In this document: positions 16,901 to 24,600 of the stretch, in pieces
How the letters are laid out: the number at the start of each line of letters is the position of its first letter
Position numbering within the stretch: the first letter of the stretch is position 1
Assembly (NCBI GenBank): GCA_001028025.1
Contig: LDAQ01000067.1
Location: 1 to 32,238 of the forward strand
From: Faecalicatena fissicatena
Lineage (GTDB): Bacteria; Bacillota; Clostridia; Lachnospirales; Lachnospiraceae
DNA length: 32,238 bases
Direction of reading: 5' to 3'
The notes under the pieces: model-generated
The model's input: only the letters and a program-made list of their open reading frames with translations
Database searches by the model: none
What the model was told of the DNA's origin: nothing
Made by a program: the position numbers and the translations under genes

Positions 16901-17559
16901 TGATATTCTGTCAAATCCGGAAGCTCTTCCGTCTCGGATTCAATCTTCTCATACCTGTGGTCATACTTTTCCTGCTGTGAAGGTGTCAGCTGTTTATACT
17001 GCATCTTAAGTTCCATCGCTTTAAATACGAACTTTCCTTCACTGAACCAGAGGATCAAATCGTCACACTCCTCCAGACACTCGGCAGTCATACCGGCTTC
17101 CTGATATAATCTTGCCAGTTCATATGCCCATTCTTCAATGTATTCTGCCTTCTTAAACTCCTCCAGCGCTTCAATCTGCTGTTCAACCGGAGCTCTTCTG
17201 GCCCTTAATATCTTATATCGCAAAATATGCTGGTTTGGATCCTTAGGAGCAACCTGCATAAAATCGTCATAATAGTCGATGGCTTCATCAACATTTCCTG
17301 TTTTAAGTGCAAGAGCGCATAAACGATAGATAACCTTCCTGCTGCCTTCCGCACGATGATAAGCAATATTCAGAACCTCGTAACTCTTCTGATAGTCCCC
17401 GTTTCTCTCATATATGTCACTGACATTTGTCAGCATAGTGGCATTTCTGACTCTCTTCCAATCGATGGTATCCGCAATCTCGGCCGCTTTATTATATGCA
17501 CCGCTTTCCATAAGTTCAAGCATCTGTTCTGTCTTTAACTTATATTCGTACTTGTCCAC
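13906..17559 (-). CDS. TPR protein with very long acidic region and degenerate AAA domain
   Basis: 1217 residues from the GTG at 17559, preceded by GAGG at 8 bp and giving the start MDKYEYKLKTEQM; a GTG three codons earlier overlaps that site. Residues 1-200 are TPR-like helices. Roughly 210-880 is extremely rich in E, D and S and probably disordered; near 470-545 it includes a 26-residue tandem repeat (core ESLEDIEEEL, a 78-bp unit in the DNA). The last 250 residues resemble a CbbX/SpoVK-type AAA domain: Walker A GNKGNGKT (1013-1020) and LLSSNREFRRKF near 1107-1118. In place of Walker B DE it has IIEK (E1069, K1070), so ATP binding without normal hydrolysis is likely. TPR proteins with this start are common in Lachnospiraceae; I know of no established function. 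Confidence 0.85.
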   Translation of the reverse strand: MDKYEYKLKTEQMLELMESGAYNKAAEIADTIDWKRVRNATMLTNVSDIYERNGDYQKSYEVLNIAYHRAEGSRKVIYRLCALALKTGNVDEAIDYYDDFMQVAPKDPNQHILRYKILRARRAPVEQQIEALEEFKKAEYIEEWAYELARLYQEAGMTAECLEECDDLILWFSEGKFVFKAMELKMQYKQLTPSQQEKYDHRYEKIESETEELPDLTEYQARKAAAAEELDGDDSGDDYSPEETDTDQSEAAAKEDSDEETPLKEEPLAEEAKETPEADSEPDDLPVDETVQKLEQKGIGSRMKLEDALQSLLRPKNKDEKIETEEEELDEEEIPELEVAIEEIESVIDLELVNEYAGKKKREIQFDKDLEELKAEPLEDEIPDEELSPETAEEPAEEVTVEETELLEGESLEEVEEIIGEVFSEELPEDMEEEFSESAIEAEGIDGELLNEVLEATEEELWDEEPLEEEEEETAEDTEEELYEEESLEDIEEELSEEEPAEDTEEELYGEESLEDIEEELPEEEPAEDSAEELYEEEVTEDSKELLYVEELLEDNGAEQIVDSEEETFVEEPLAESEEELPEEEELADSKEELQEEPFEEVPERIEDAAAADNIKQENKKPVDDDQIQGQLSIEDILMGLGHDEQDEPAEEDKMEEKKKSAEPILPPDIQRLIDEIEGVLPEEPKTVRTPARRDEEPRENMGAITQQLRIDDIAEFLDASDDGIEEDLEGFIDDLPEEVDEYAQASDEEVYEDDYADEYEDSYDEEYGDAEESYDEEYDDIKESQLEAEEEFTAEYEEAEEEFYDDGYGEEEYEEETYPEDEYDDGEAYEEDYDEIEEESYEEEYDQDYYDEYEEEELAEYDTEEPAEDIEDIAAGFEEEFRPNPEQVEEFDDREIPDEDDDIDIMSATTPLSRKETAKLIATGKTAPLPLNEISDALSMSDTGFVVHGRYDLETQSGIGTRAGLTDEQKKLFSYFVPVRGMSEQLVDVLEQDNNCTNRNGTSKTGNLLIIGNKGNGKTVLAVDVVKAIQKQRNIRQGKVAIVTGDSLNKKKISDIFDKLYGGALIIEKAGKLNEKTVARLNKAMERDTGEMMVVLEEQRKPLDRLLSSNREFRRKFTSRLEVPIFINDELVTFGQTYAQENGYRIDEMGILALYSRIDALQREDHAVTVAEVKEVMDEAMEHSQKASAKKLVKRVFGKNTDDADRIILSEKDFNI

Positions 17560-17647
17560 TGCACTCACCTCGTTAATATAATATTATTTATATCTTTTAT
17601 CCGGCATACGCCCGTTTATACGCACATGTGCAGATAATTCTGTCCTT

Positions 17648-17676
17648 AGTTTACCATAAGCACTTCCCAATGTCAA
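17648..17676 (-). promoter_or_regulatory. Promoter of the TPR/AAA gene
   Basis: Minus strand TTGACA (17676-17671), 17-bp spacer, TAAACT (17653-17648), about 90 bp before the start codon. The -35 box overlaps the T-run of the terminator just upstream, so the transcription units are packed back to back. Confidence 0.65.
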
Positions 17677-17714
17677 AAAAATGCATCCTCAATTGACATT
17701 GAAGATGCATTTTA
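17675..17714 (-). terminator. Strong hairpin terminator (possibly bidirectional)
   Basis: ATGCATCCTCAAT and ATTGAAGATGCAT pair around TGAC. On the minus strand the stem is followed by seven T, on the plus strand by four. It lies just after the remnants of the decayed gene and before the promoter of the TPR/AAA gene. Confidence 0.85.
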
Positions 17715-17745
17715 ACACTTATTTAATTTTCTCATTCTATATATT

Positions 17746-18287
17746 TTATAAATCGGAGGAATCTTTTGATTTTCGTTCCTGTAAGACCTTTACCGCTTTG
17801 TTTATTGATGCTTCAATCTGTTCACTAAGACTTGCTTACTAAACCTCCTGTCCTTCAATATACAAATCGATTATATAACTAGAATCCAATCGCTCTCGCT
17901 CCTGGTACCGATTCATAATAGTAAAGTATAACCTTAGGTTATTCATCCTATAGCCTTTCAGTTCCCGCAGTATTGTATAACAATATTCCAGCAGCCTATT
18001 AAGCTATTTCTTCTATAACTATGTACACTTTTTATGAAATGATATCCTGTTAATGTTTCTTTACACATATCAGGAACTCTGTTATACGTGGTATCTATAT
18101 TCAATACGTTTGCAAATGTTAAATCTTTGATTTTAATCCAGTTTCCGAACTCTCCGATTAAATCCTTTTCATTCTTCTTTTGTACTGGATTCCTTTATCT
18201 TATATCAGTAAAGGTCTCTTCTTCACAGGAACTTCCATTTGCCGTACCACTAACATATTGAACTATAAATGACGATACATTGTCCAT
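17746..18287 (-). pseudogene. Decayed gene, about 180 codons, family not recognised
   Basis: From ATG 18287 (GGAGG about 10 bp upstream) the frame reads MDNVSSFIVQYVSG and stops after 30 codons. The same frame then stays open for about 80 more (with GEFGNWIKIKDLTFANVL) until a stop. A neighbouring frame then reads LLEYCYTILRELKGYRMNNL and DSSYIIDLYIEGQEV, a TAG TAA pair, and finally ASLSEQIEASINKAVKVLQE up to a stop at 17746. This is what an inactivated gene with one frameshift and several stops looks like. I do not recognise the protein. It has both a promoter and a terminator. The stretch 17715-18440 contains nothing else I can support. Confidence 0.55.
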
Positions 18288-18326
18288 TGGACCTTTGCCT
18301 CCTTGATCAAATATTTTAATCTAATT

Positions 18327-18345
18327 GAACATTTTTATTATGTTC
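18327..18345. promoter_or_regulatory. Inverted repeat in the leader of the decayed gene
   Basis: GAACAT and ATGTTC are separated by seven bases, between the promoter (18408-18436) and the ATG of the decayed gene. It could be an operator or a hairpin. The spacing does not fit a LexA box. Confidence 0.3.
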
Positions 18346-18407
18346 GTTCAGATGATTTCCTTTGAGATATCTTTTTCTTTTTTATTTATCTCGTTTGGAT
18401 TAGTTAG

Positions 18408-18436
18408 ATAATATCATACAAGCTATCATTTGTCAA
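18408..18436 (-). promoter_or_regulatory. Consensus promoter of the decayed gene
   Basis: Minus strand TTGACA (18436-18431), exactly 17 bp, TATTAT (18413-18408). The near-perfect promoter survives although the gene it serves is broken. Confidence 0.75.
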
Positions 18437-18535
18437 CGCACTTTATTCTTTTTTAATAAATAAATATATAATTGTCCAAATTACACATATTTATCAGATT
18501 ATTTCGAAAGTCAGAATTTTTTGGTAGTTGGTATG

Positions 18536-18807
18536 GGGCCGCTGTGTGGAATTGGAACAGGCCTCTCCAGAATGCGGGATCAGGGCGTAAGTGCCGCTTC
18601 ATCAAAATCGGAGCCGGCATGGTGAACACCGCGGACACTTGCGAGAATTCTGATGAATTCTCACTGCGGGTCTGCTTGTTTACAGGCCTTGTGGGCCTGT
18701 AAACAGTTCACATGCCGGCTCCGATTTTGATGAAGCGGCACTAACACCCCGATCCAGCATCCTGGAGATGCCTGTTCCAATTCCGCACAGCTGGGTGCAT
18801 CCGGGCG
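18536..18807. repeat. Cloverleaf element B (reverse orientation)
   Basis: The conserved 18-mer is at the right end here (complement at 18790-18807), so the element is inverted relative to A and C. Arms 18541-18621 and 18711-18791 pair over 81 bp with about seven mismatches. Inside, 18677-18688 pairs with 18694-18705, and a hairpin with tip GAGAATTC-TGAT-GAATTCTC lies at 18643-18662, the same ATCA tip as A and C read on the other strand. The internal-loop motifs of A and C are not seen, so this is a divergent subtype. It lies upstream of the decayed gene. Confidence 0.85.
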
Positions 18808-18977
18808 GAAAAAATTTGACTATCAGGGGGGATAATGACGGGGGCAGCGAATTGAGTCGTTTCACTTGAGCGGAATGCCTCCGGCACTCTTATAATAATA
18901 ATTACTGGGGGCATACCTATATGGGATTCCAGCCCAATCCGCCGCTTCCGGATCCTCCCACCGTACGGTTTTCCCTG
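18808..18977. other. 170-bp spacer between elements B and C, no gene seen
   Basis: This stretch separates the facing conserved ends of B and C. I find no credible start with a ribosome binding site. It includes a TATAATAATAATTA run (18891-18904) and the 10-bp palindrome ACCGTACGGT (18960-18969). It could be the remains of whatever lay between the two repeats. Confidence 0.5.
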
Positions 18978-19305
18978 CGCCCGGATGCACCCAGCCAGTC
19001 TGGAGCGGGAGTTCTGCCGGCGGGCGGGGGGATTTTCCGTGCGCTTTCTGAATGCATAGAGAGCACTTACAAACACTTAAGAAAAACCATGCCGGATGGA
19101 AAGGATAAAATTTGCTCACCAAAGCAAATTTTAAGGTGGCCTGAGCCGCGCAATTCATCAGAATTGCACGGTGAATGCCGCCGGGCCTTTCCATCCGGCA
19201 TGGTTTTTCTTAAGTGTTTGTTAGTAAACGGACCGCATACAGAAAGCGCACGGAAAATCCCCCCGCCCGCCGGCAGAACTCCCGCTCCAGACTGGCGCCC
19301 CCTCC
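18978..19305. repeat. Cloverleaf element C
   Basis: It starts with the conserved 18-mer (18978-18995). Outer arms 18994-19055 and 19235-19296 pair over 62 bp with one mismatch. The internal loop carries GCATAGAGAGC (19054-19064) on the left and AAACGGA (19226-19232) on the right, as in element A. A perfect 34-bp second stem pairs 19071-19104 with 19186-19219. Inside are hairpin 19107-19116 with 19123-19132, and the conserved hairpin 19135-19182 with tip CAATTC-ATCA-GAATTG. The long stems share no evident sequence with those of A. The element ends about 16 bp from the stop codon of the histidine kinase gene. Confidence 0.9.
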
Positions 19306-19320
19306 TCGTCCCCTCGCTTC

Positions 19321-20673
19321 CTAAATCTTAACTTGTACGGTGTAGATCCCCCCTTCATTAAGTACATACAGTTCTCCCCCATGGCGTTCCACCATTTTTC
19401 CTACGCTTTTGAGTCCGATCCGGTTGCTGTCGGTCTCATTTACTTCTTTTTTAACTGTATTTATCAGAGTTATTTTCATCTGCTGTTTTTCTGTTTTGAA
19501 GGTCAGACTGACAGGGATTTTCTTGTCTCCATATTTTAATATATTTGAAAACAGGTTGTTGAATATTCTCTTGAGCATTGTTGCATCGCCGATGACCGTT
19601 CCCCGGCTTTCTTCCATTGTCACTTCCGCCTCAAATCCGGCAAGCTTAAGGAAGTCCAGGTTTTCCTGCAGGATTTCCAGGACGGCCTGTACTGGTACCT
19701 TCTCCATGTTAACTTCCTCTGTTTCTTCAAATACAAGCGCATACTCGAACATTTTATCTGTCATCTCTTTGATGTCACTTGTTTTCTGAAGACATCTGGA
19801 AAGATACTCCTCTTCCATTGACTCCGGTATCTTTTTCAGCTGCAGTACTTCCAGATATCCGTTGAGAATCGTCAGCGGTGTCCTCAGATCATGGGATATG
19901 GCCGTGATCAGGTCCTGATTGGCCTTCCGGCTTTCTTCCTCCTGCCGGATGTTCTCATCCAGCGCAGTACGGAGCTTGTCCAGCTCTTCAGCCAGAATGC
20001 CGATTTCATCCTCCCCGCAGTCTGGAACCGGATGCTTTAAATCGCCTGAGGCCATCTGCAGCACCTCATCCTTCAGGCAGAGAACCTGTTTCATTCTTCG
20101 GTTGATAAACAGCAGATTTATTGCCAGGAATACACCGACACTGATCAGCACGCTGATTAAAAGGTATGGATAAACCATTTTCATGGCATGATAGGAGTAA
20201 ATCATCACACTGTATGTTCCATTACGGAATTCTATTGCGACCTCATCGTAGTTTTCAATTTCTCCTGATGAGACTTTGTATCCTGCATCCAATAGGCTGC
20301 CGTATACTACCCGTTCTGTAATCTCAGGATATGCACCGGCCCTGTATAGGCCTTTTCCTCCGATTTCATAAATATATATTCCGGTATATTCATCCTTGGG
20401 AGCAAAAAATGACTTGATTTCTGCCTGTTCTTCCTTATTTTCTTCCCGTTCCGGGACATCATAATATTTTGCATTCACTTCGAGCTCTTCAATCAGTGCC
20501 TGTTCATCCCAGGTGATCGAAGGGAATCTGCACAGAAATTTCCATACATTGCCCATGTTTGACCAGACAAACCAAAAAAGAAAAAGACTTACGATCGCAG
20601 AAGCCAGCATAAGTATAGAAAGCTTCGTGCGTATTTTCCAGCTTTTTACTGCGGACTTCATTTTCTTAATCAC
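19321..20673 (-). CDS. Membrane sensor histidine kinase
   Basis: 450 residues from the GTG at 20673, which follows AAAGGGG at 7 bp and overlaps the response regulator stop by 8 bp. A first membrane helix (about 15-40), an outer sensor domain of about 110 residues, a second helix (about 165-190) and a HAMP linker precede the phospho-acceptor site AISHDLRTPLTILNGYLEVL. The ATP-binding domain has an N box (FNNLFSNILKYGDKK) and a G box (NRIGLKSVGKMVERHGGEL). The usual DxGxG motif is replaced by LINTVKKEVN, a form reminiscent of GHKL kinases. It partners the regulator just upstream. Signal unknown; a cell-envelope signal is plausible because a surface-glycosylation operon diverges from it. Confidence 0.93.
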   Translation of the reverse strand: MIKKMKSAVKSWKIRTKLSILMLASAIVSLFLFWFVWSNMGNVWKFLCRFPSITWDEQALIEELEVNAKYYDVPEREENKEEQAEIKSFFAPKDEYTGIYIYEIGGKGLYRAGAYPEITERVVYGSLLDAGYKVSSGEIENYDEVAIEFRNGTYSVMIYSYHAMKMVYPYLLISVLISVGVFLAINLLFINRRMKQVLCLKDEVLQMASGDLKHPVPDCGEDEIGILAEELDKLRTALDENIRQEEESRKANQDLITAISHDLRTPLTILNGYLEVLQLKKIPESMEEEYLSRCLQKTSDIKEMTDKMFEYALVFEETEEVNMEKVPVQAVLEILQENLDFLKLAGFEAEVTMEESRGTVIGDATMLKRIFNNLFSNILKYGDKKIPVSLTFKTEKQQMKITLINTVKKEVNETDSNRIGLKSVGKMVERHGGELYVLNEGGIYTVQVKI

Positions 20674-21403
20674 AGCGGTACCCCTTTCCCCATATGGTTT
20701 TAATGAGTACTGGATTCTTTGCATCTTTTTCAATCTTTTTACGCAGATTTCTGATATGGACCATAATCGTATTGTTGGCTCCGTAATAGTAAGGTTCGTC
20801 CCAGACCGCTTCATACAGTCTTTCCGCCGAAAATATCTGGTACCGGTATTTTATAAGCAGATGGAGCATGGCATATTCTGTGTCCGTAAGTTCTATCTGC
20901 CGGCCTTCTGCATACACCGCCTCCTGCTCTTCATCTATCTCCAGATCATGGAAATGCAGGCGCTGCTTTTCCTGGGTATTACCGATGCAGATCACTTGTT
21001 CCGACACCGTCTCACTGTTCTCTTTCCCTTTATAAATCTGATACCGCCTGATAAGAGCTTTGGCACGGCTGACAAGCTCGTTGTAGGAAAATGGTTTTAC
21101 CAGATAATCGTCCCCGCCGCTGGAAAATCCCAGCGTTTTATCGCTTTCCTGCCCCTTTGCGCTTAAGAATAAAATGGGTGCATTGCTCAGCTTCCGGATT
21201 TCCAGACAGGTCTGGTATCCGTTCATCCCCGGCATCATGATGTCCAGGATGATCAGGTCAAACATCCCCTGTTCCAGCATTTCCAGAGCCTTCATACCAT
21301 TCCTTGCTTCTTCGATGTCATACCCTTCACCCTGAAGTAATATACGGATAATCTCACGGATTTCCGGATTGTCATCTACTATTATAATTCTGGCTGTTTC
21401 CAT
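20666..21403 (-). CDS. OmpR-family response regulator
   Basis: 245 residues from the ATG at 21403 (AAGGGGG about 9 bp upstream), giving METARIIIVDDNPEIRE. The long open frame upstream is non-coding leader. The receiver domain (1-120) has the DD pair, the phospho-acceptor aspartate in LIILDIMMPGMNGYQ and the KPF lysine. The winged-helix DNA-binding domain (about 150-245) carries LTDTEYAMLHLLIKYRYQIF and the end IKTIWGKGYRCD. It probably binds the 22-bp-spaced direct repeats between itself and the divergent YfhO-GtrA gene, controlling both. Confidence 0.95.
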   Translation of the reverse strand: METARIIIVDDNPEIREIIRILLQGEGYDIEEARNGMKALEMLEQGMFDLIILDIMMPGMNGYQTCLEIRKLSNAPILFLSAKGQESDKTLGFSSGGDDYLVKPFSYNELVSRAKALIRRYQIYKGKENSETVSEQVICIGNTQEKQRLHFHDLEIDEEQEAVYAEGRQIELTDTEYAMLHLLIKYRYQIFSAERLYEAVWDEPYYYGANNTIMVHIRNLRKKIEKDAKNPVLIKTIWGKGYRCD

Positions 21404-21431
21404 GTTTCTCATCCCCCTTGTTTCCAGTTCC

Positions 21432-21519
21432 ATTATACATGATTTCAGAAAAAATATAGTTACTCTTAAGAATTCTTCAGATTCACTTTGGGAATTCTTT
21501 AAGAAACGGGTTGTATAAT
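21432..21519. promoter_or_regulatory. Divergent promoters with direct repeats (candidate regulator sites)
   Basis: A perfect TATAAT on the plus strand (21514-21519) faces the YfhO-GtrA gene, and one on the minus strand (21437-21432) faces the response regulator. Neither has a good -35 box. Between them GAATTCTT occurs at 21470-21477 and 21492-21499, two helical turns apart and flanked by TTAAG-like bases. Direct repeats of this spacing next to weak -35 boxes are typical of OmpR-family activation. Confidence 0.6.
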
Positions 21520-21690
21520 TCACAGATGTAAACAATAAAACTGTTAAATTACATCCCCGCGGCAAACTGCGGGGCATCGAATTCACACTACAGCGGAATA
21601 TGAGGCTTTTATACTGTGTGCTGCCGCCGGATTTCCATCCAGGCATGCCCGCCTGCCCTGTTATTGCTGCACGTATAAAAAGGAGAGAGT
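21520..21690 (+). promoter_or_regulatory. Leader of the YfhO-GtrA operon with hairpins
   Basis: About 165 bp separate the promoter from the start codon. GATGTAA and TTACATC form an outer inverted repeat (about 21525-21555), followed by the hairpin CCCCGC / GCGGGG (21555-21574) without a U-run. The remainder shows no gene. It could affect RNA stability or hold a repeat remnant. Confidence 0.4.
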
Positions 21691-24600
21691 ATGACGCACA
21701 AAAAGTATTTCTACCCCGCACTACTGGCCGGGCTCTTCATTATTCTGGTACTTTTGACCATACCGGGGGGATATTTCTATGGTTCTTATACGGACTGGCT
21801 GAGCCAGCATGTCCGGCTGGCTGAGACAATCCGCAATGCCTGTCTCGAACAGAAGACCCTGGTTCCGGCTTTTCTGCCGCTGGGAGGAGGCAGCAACGGC
21901 TATCAGTTTTCTTATTATGGCTACCTGCGGCCGGATATCCTTATTGGATGCCTGTTCCCGGCTGTCCCTATGGTATATTTACTGATCGGATACATGCTGG
22001 CAGGATATTTCTGTTCCGTTATGCTCTGCTATTACTGGCTTGGGGAACACACTCAGGATAAGGTATCAGCCTTCCTCGGCAGCCTGTTTTTCCTGACGGC
22101 GGCTTGTTTTTTTCAGACGCACCGGCAGATTATGTTTGTAAATTATATGCCGTTTTTGTTGCTTGCGCTTATATGCGTTAAGAAAAAGCGCTTCCAGTTT
22201 CTTCCTCTTTGCATGCTTATGATTTACCTCAATAGCTTTTACTACTCCATTGCCTGCCTGGCAGTGATTGGCTGGTACTGGCTCAGACAGGAAGGGAAGG
22301 GGTTCTGGAAGCATGGATTTCTTCAATATCTGAAAACTGCATTTCTTTCCATTGGCATGGCTGCGCTTCTTCTTGTTCCAACCGCGCTGGTCATTCTGGA
22401 GCACCGCCGTTCTTCAGACAAACTGAACCTTTTGGAGATACTGGGGGCCAATGCGGATATGCACTCCCTTCTGTACAGTCCGTATGGAATGGGACTGACT
22501 GCCATATGCCTTTATCTGCTGCTCCTTGGCCTCTGCCATAAAAAATACCGGATGGACAGTGCCATGCTGCTCTTTGTTTCTTTCTGCGGCGCTGCTGCAT
22601 GGATACTCAACGGGACTTTATATGCCCGGGCAAAGATTTTGATTCCATTTGTTCCGCTTGTTGTCCTTCAATGTGCGAAACTATTAAATGAACTGCGGCA
22701 GAAAAACCTTGACTGGAAGCTCTGGCCCTGTTTCATTGCAGCCGTATTTTTGTACTTTTTCCGTACTAAAAGTACATTTCCATGGATGGCTGCCGATCTT
22801 GGGATTCTGATATTTATTGTTCTGATTCATAAGGTTAGATGTAAAGAATCCTTACTGCAGGCCAGATATACCGTCAGCCGGATACTGCTGTGCATTATGC
22901 CCTGTATCCTGTTTTATCAGACGATGCAGAGGGAACAATTTGTGAGAAAAGAAGATGTTTTCACAAAAGACCTGGCTCTGGACAGTAATCTGTTAAAAAA
23001 CGGATCTCCGCTCTACCGCTGCGATAACCTGACTAACATACTGAATACAGGTAATCTCGTGTTAGATGGTAATGAACAGAAAAGTGCCATGTATTCTTCT
23101 ATTTCTAATGAAGGATACTCAAGTTTTTACTATGATACGCTGCTGTCCCCCGTTCAGATTAATAACCGGCTGGCGATTCTGCCCTCTTCCAACCCGTTTT
23201 TGCTGAATTTTCTGGGGGTGCGTTATATCGAAACAACCCAGGGCAATGTTCCTGCCGGATACCAGACTGTTAAAACAGCTGATACAGAGGATGAAAGCAC
23301 AAACGATGGCAGAAATAACGACACCCGGCATGTACTGGCTGAAAACAGGAGTGTTCTGCCTGTTGCCTATACGACCAGTTCCTGCATGAGTGAATCACAG
23401 TTTGAGAAGCTGGGAGCATATGATCGGCTTGATGCTATAACGAGATTTACGATTATACCGGAAGGAGACACTGTCAGTGACCCGGATGCTGTTAATGATA
23501 AATCTGAAGCAGGAAACAGCACTTCCGATCCCTTGGCAGCTTCTGTGGGCAATACCCGTGGGGAACACTCCGTCAATAATTCCACTGATACGGAATCTAA
23601 AATGAAGGATTATGCACCTGCATTTGAAGATCTTCAACTGCCGGACACTGTTCAGGCCGAAAGGACGGATGAAGGATGGCTGCTGAATGTTAAGAAGGAT
23701 ACCAATATTACACTAAATCTGAACCAGAGCTTGAAGGATCAGATTCTGCTACTGGATTTTGAAGTTGAGAATCTGGAGAAACACGCAGTTGTTATTGATA
23801 TTAATCAGATGAGAAATAAACTGTCCGGTCCGAGCGCCCCTTACCCCAATGGGAACAATACTTTTCATTATCAGTTTTCCAGTTCTTCTCAAAACGGGAT
23901 CGATACTCTTAATATTACATTTTCCAAGGGGAAATATCTTTTAAAGAATATCAACTGGCATACCTATGACATGCAGAATCTTTTTGAAAAGCAATATACA
24001 GCGGTAGAAAATCAGACGACTGAAACCGGTGAAATATTATCCTGCCAGGCCACTCTTGATGAGGACGGTTATTTTGTAACCTCGATTCCGGTACAAAATG
24101 GTATGGAAATATGGGTTGATGGGAAAAATGTTCCTATCCTCACCCTGAACCAGGCCTTCGCCGGAGTTCAGCTGACGAAAGGCGTTCATGATATCAGAAT
24201 CCGCTTCCATGCACCGGGACAGATGGTCGGGTTTATAATTACTATCATCAGCTTCCTGATGTATCTTCTTTATGCTCTGCGGGTTCCAGTACTGTTTCTT
24301 CTGCGTATGCTGAAATTGAAGAAAGAACTTGTACTCTACTGCCTGAGTGGAGGTGCAACAACATTTGTAAACTATTTAATTTACTTTATACTTTTAAAAA
24401 CACATATGGAATATCTTGCTGCCAATACATTAGCATGGGCAGGAGCCGTTGTCACAGCCTATCTGCTCAACCGCAGGCTGGTATTTCACTCACGTAAACA
24501 TATCCTGCAGGAGTTCTGTTCCTTTGTTTTTCTCAGATTTCTGACCTTGCTGGCGGAAAATATCCTTCTGTGGATTGCGGTAGATTCTCTTGGCATACTG

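Noticed and set aside
13906..17568. Many Ser-, Leu- and Ile-rich open frames on the plus strand and Lys-rich ones on the minus strand opposite or inside the acidic region
   Set aside because: They are shadows of the GAA/GAG-rich acidic coding sequence and lack starts with ribosome binding sites.
18327..18345. GAACAT-N7-ATGTTC as an SOS (LexA) box
   Set aside because: Firmicute LexA sites have GAAC and GTTC four bases apart; the spacing here is wrong.
18955..19000. CCGTACGGTT near element C as group II intron domain V
   Set aside because: There is no partner strand with the bulged stem, no GTGYG intron start and no reverse transcriptase gene.
20674..20814. Upstream extension of the histidine kinase frame
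   Set aside because: It overlaps the response regulator coding sequence deeply, while the GTG at 20673 has AAAGGGG at proper spacing.
21404..21721. 106 extra codons in frame upstream of the response regulator
   Set aside because: The receiver domain begins right after the ATG at 21403, which has a good ribosome binding site; the upstream part spans the divergent promoters.
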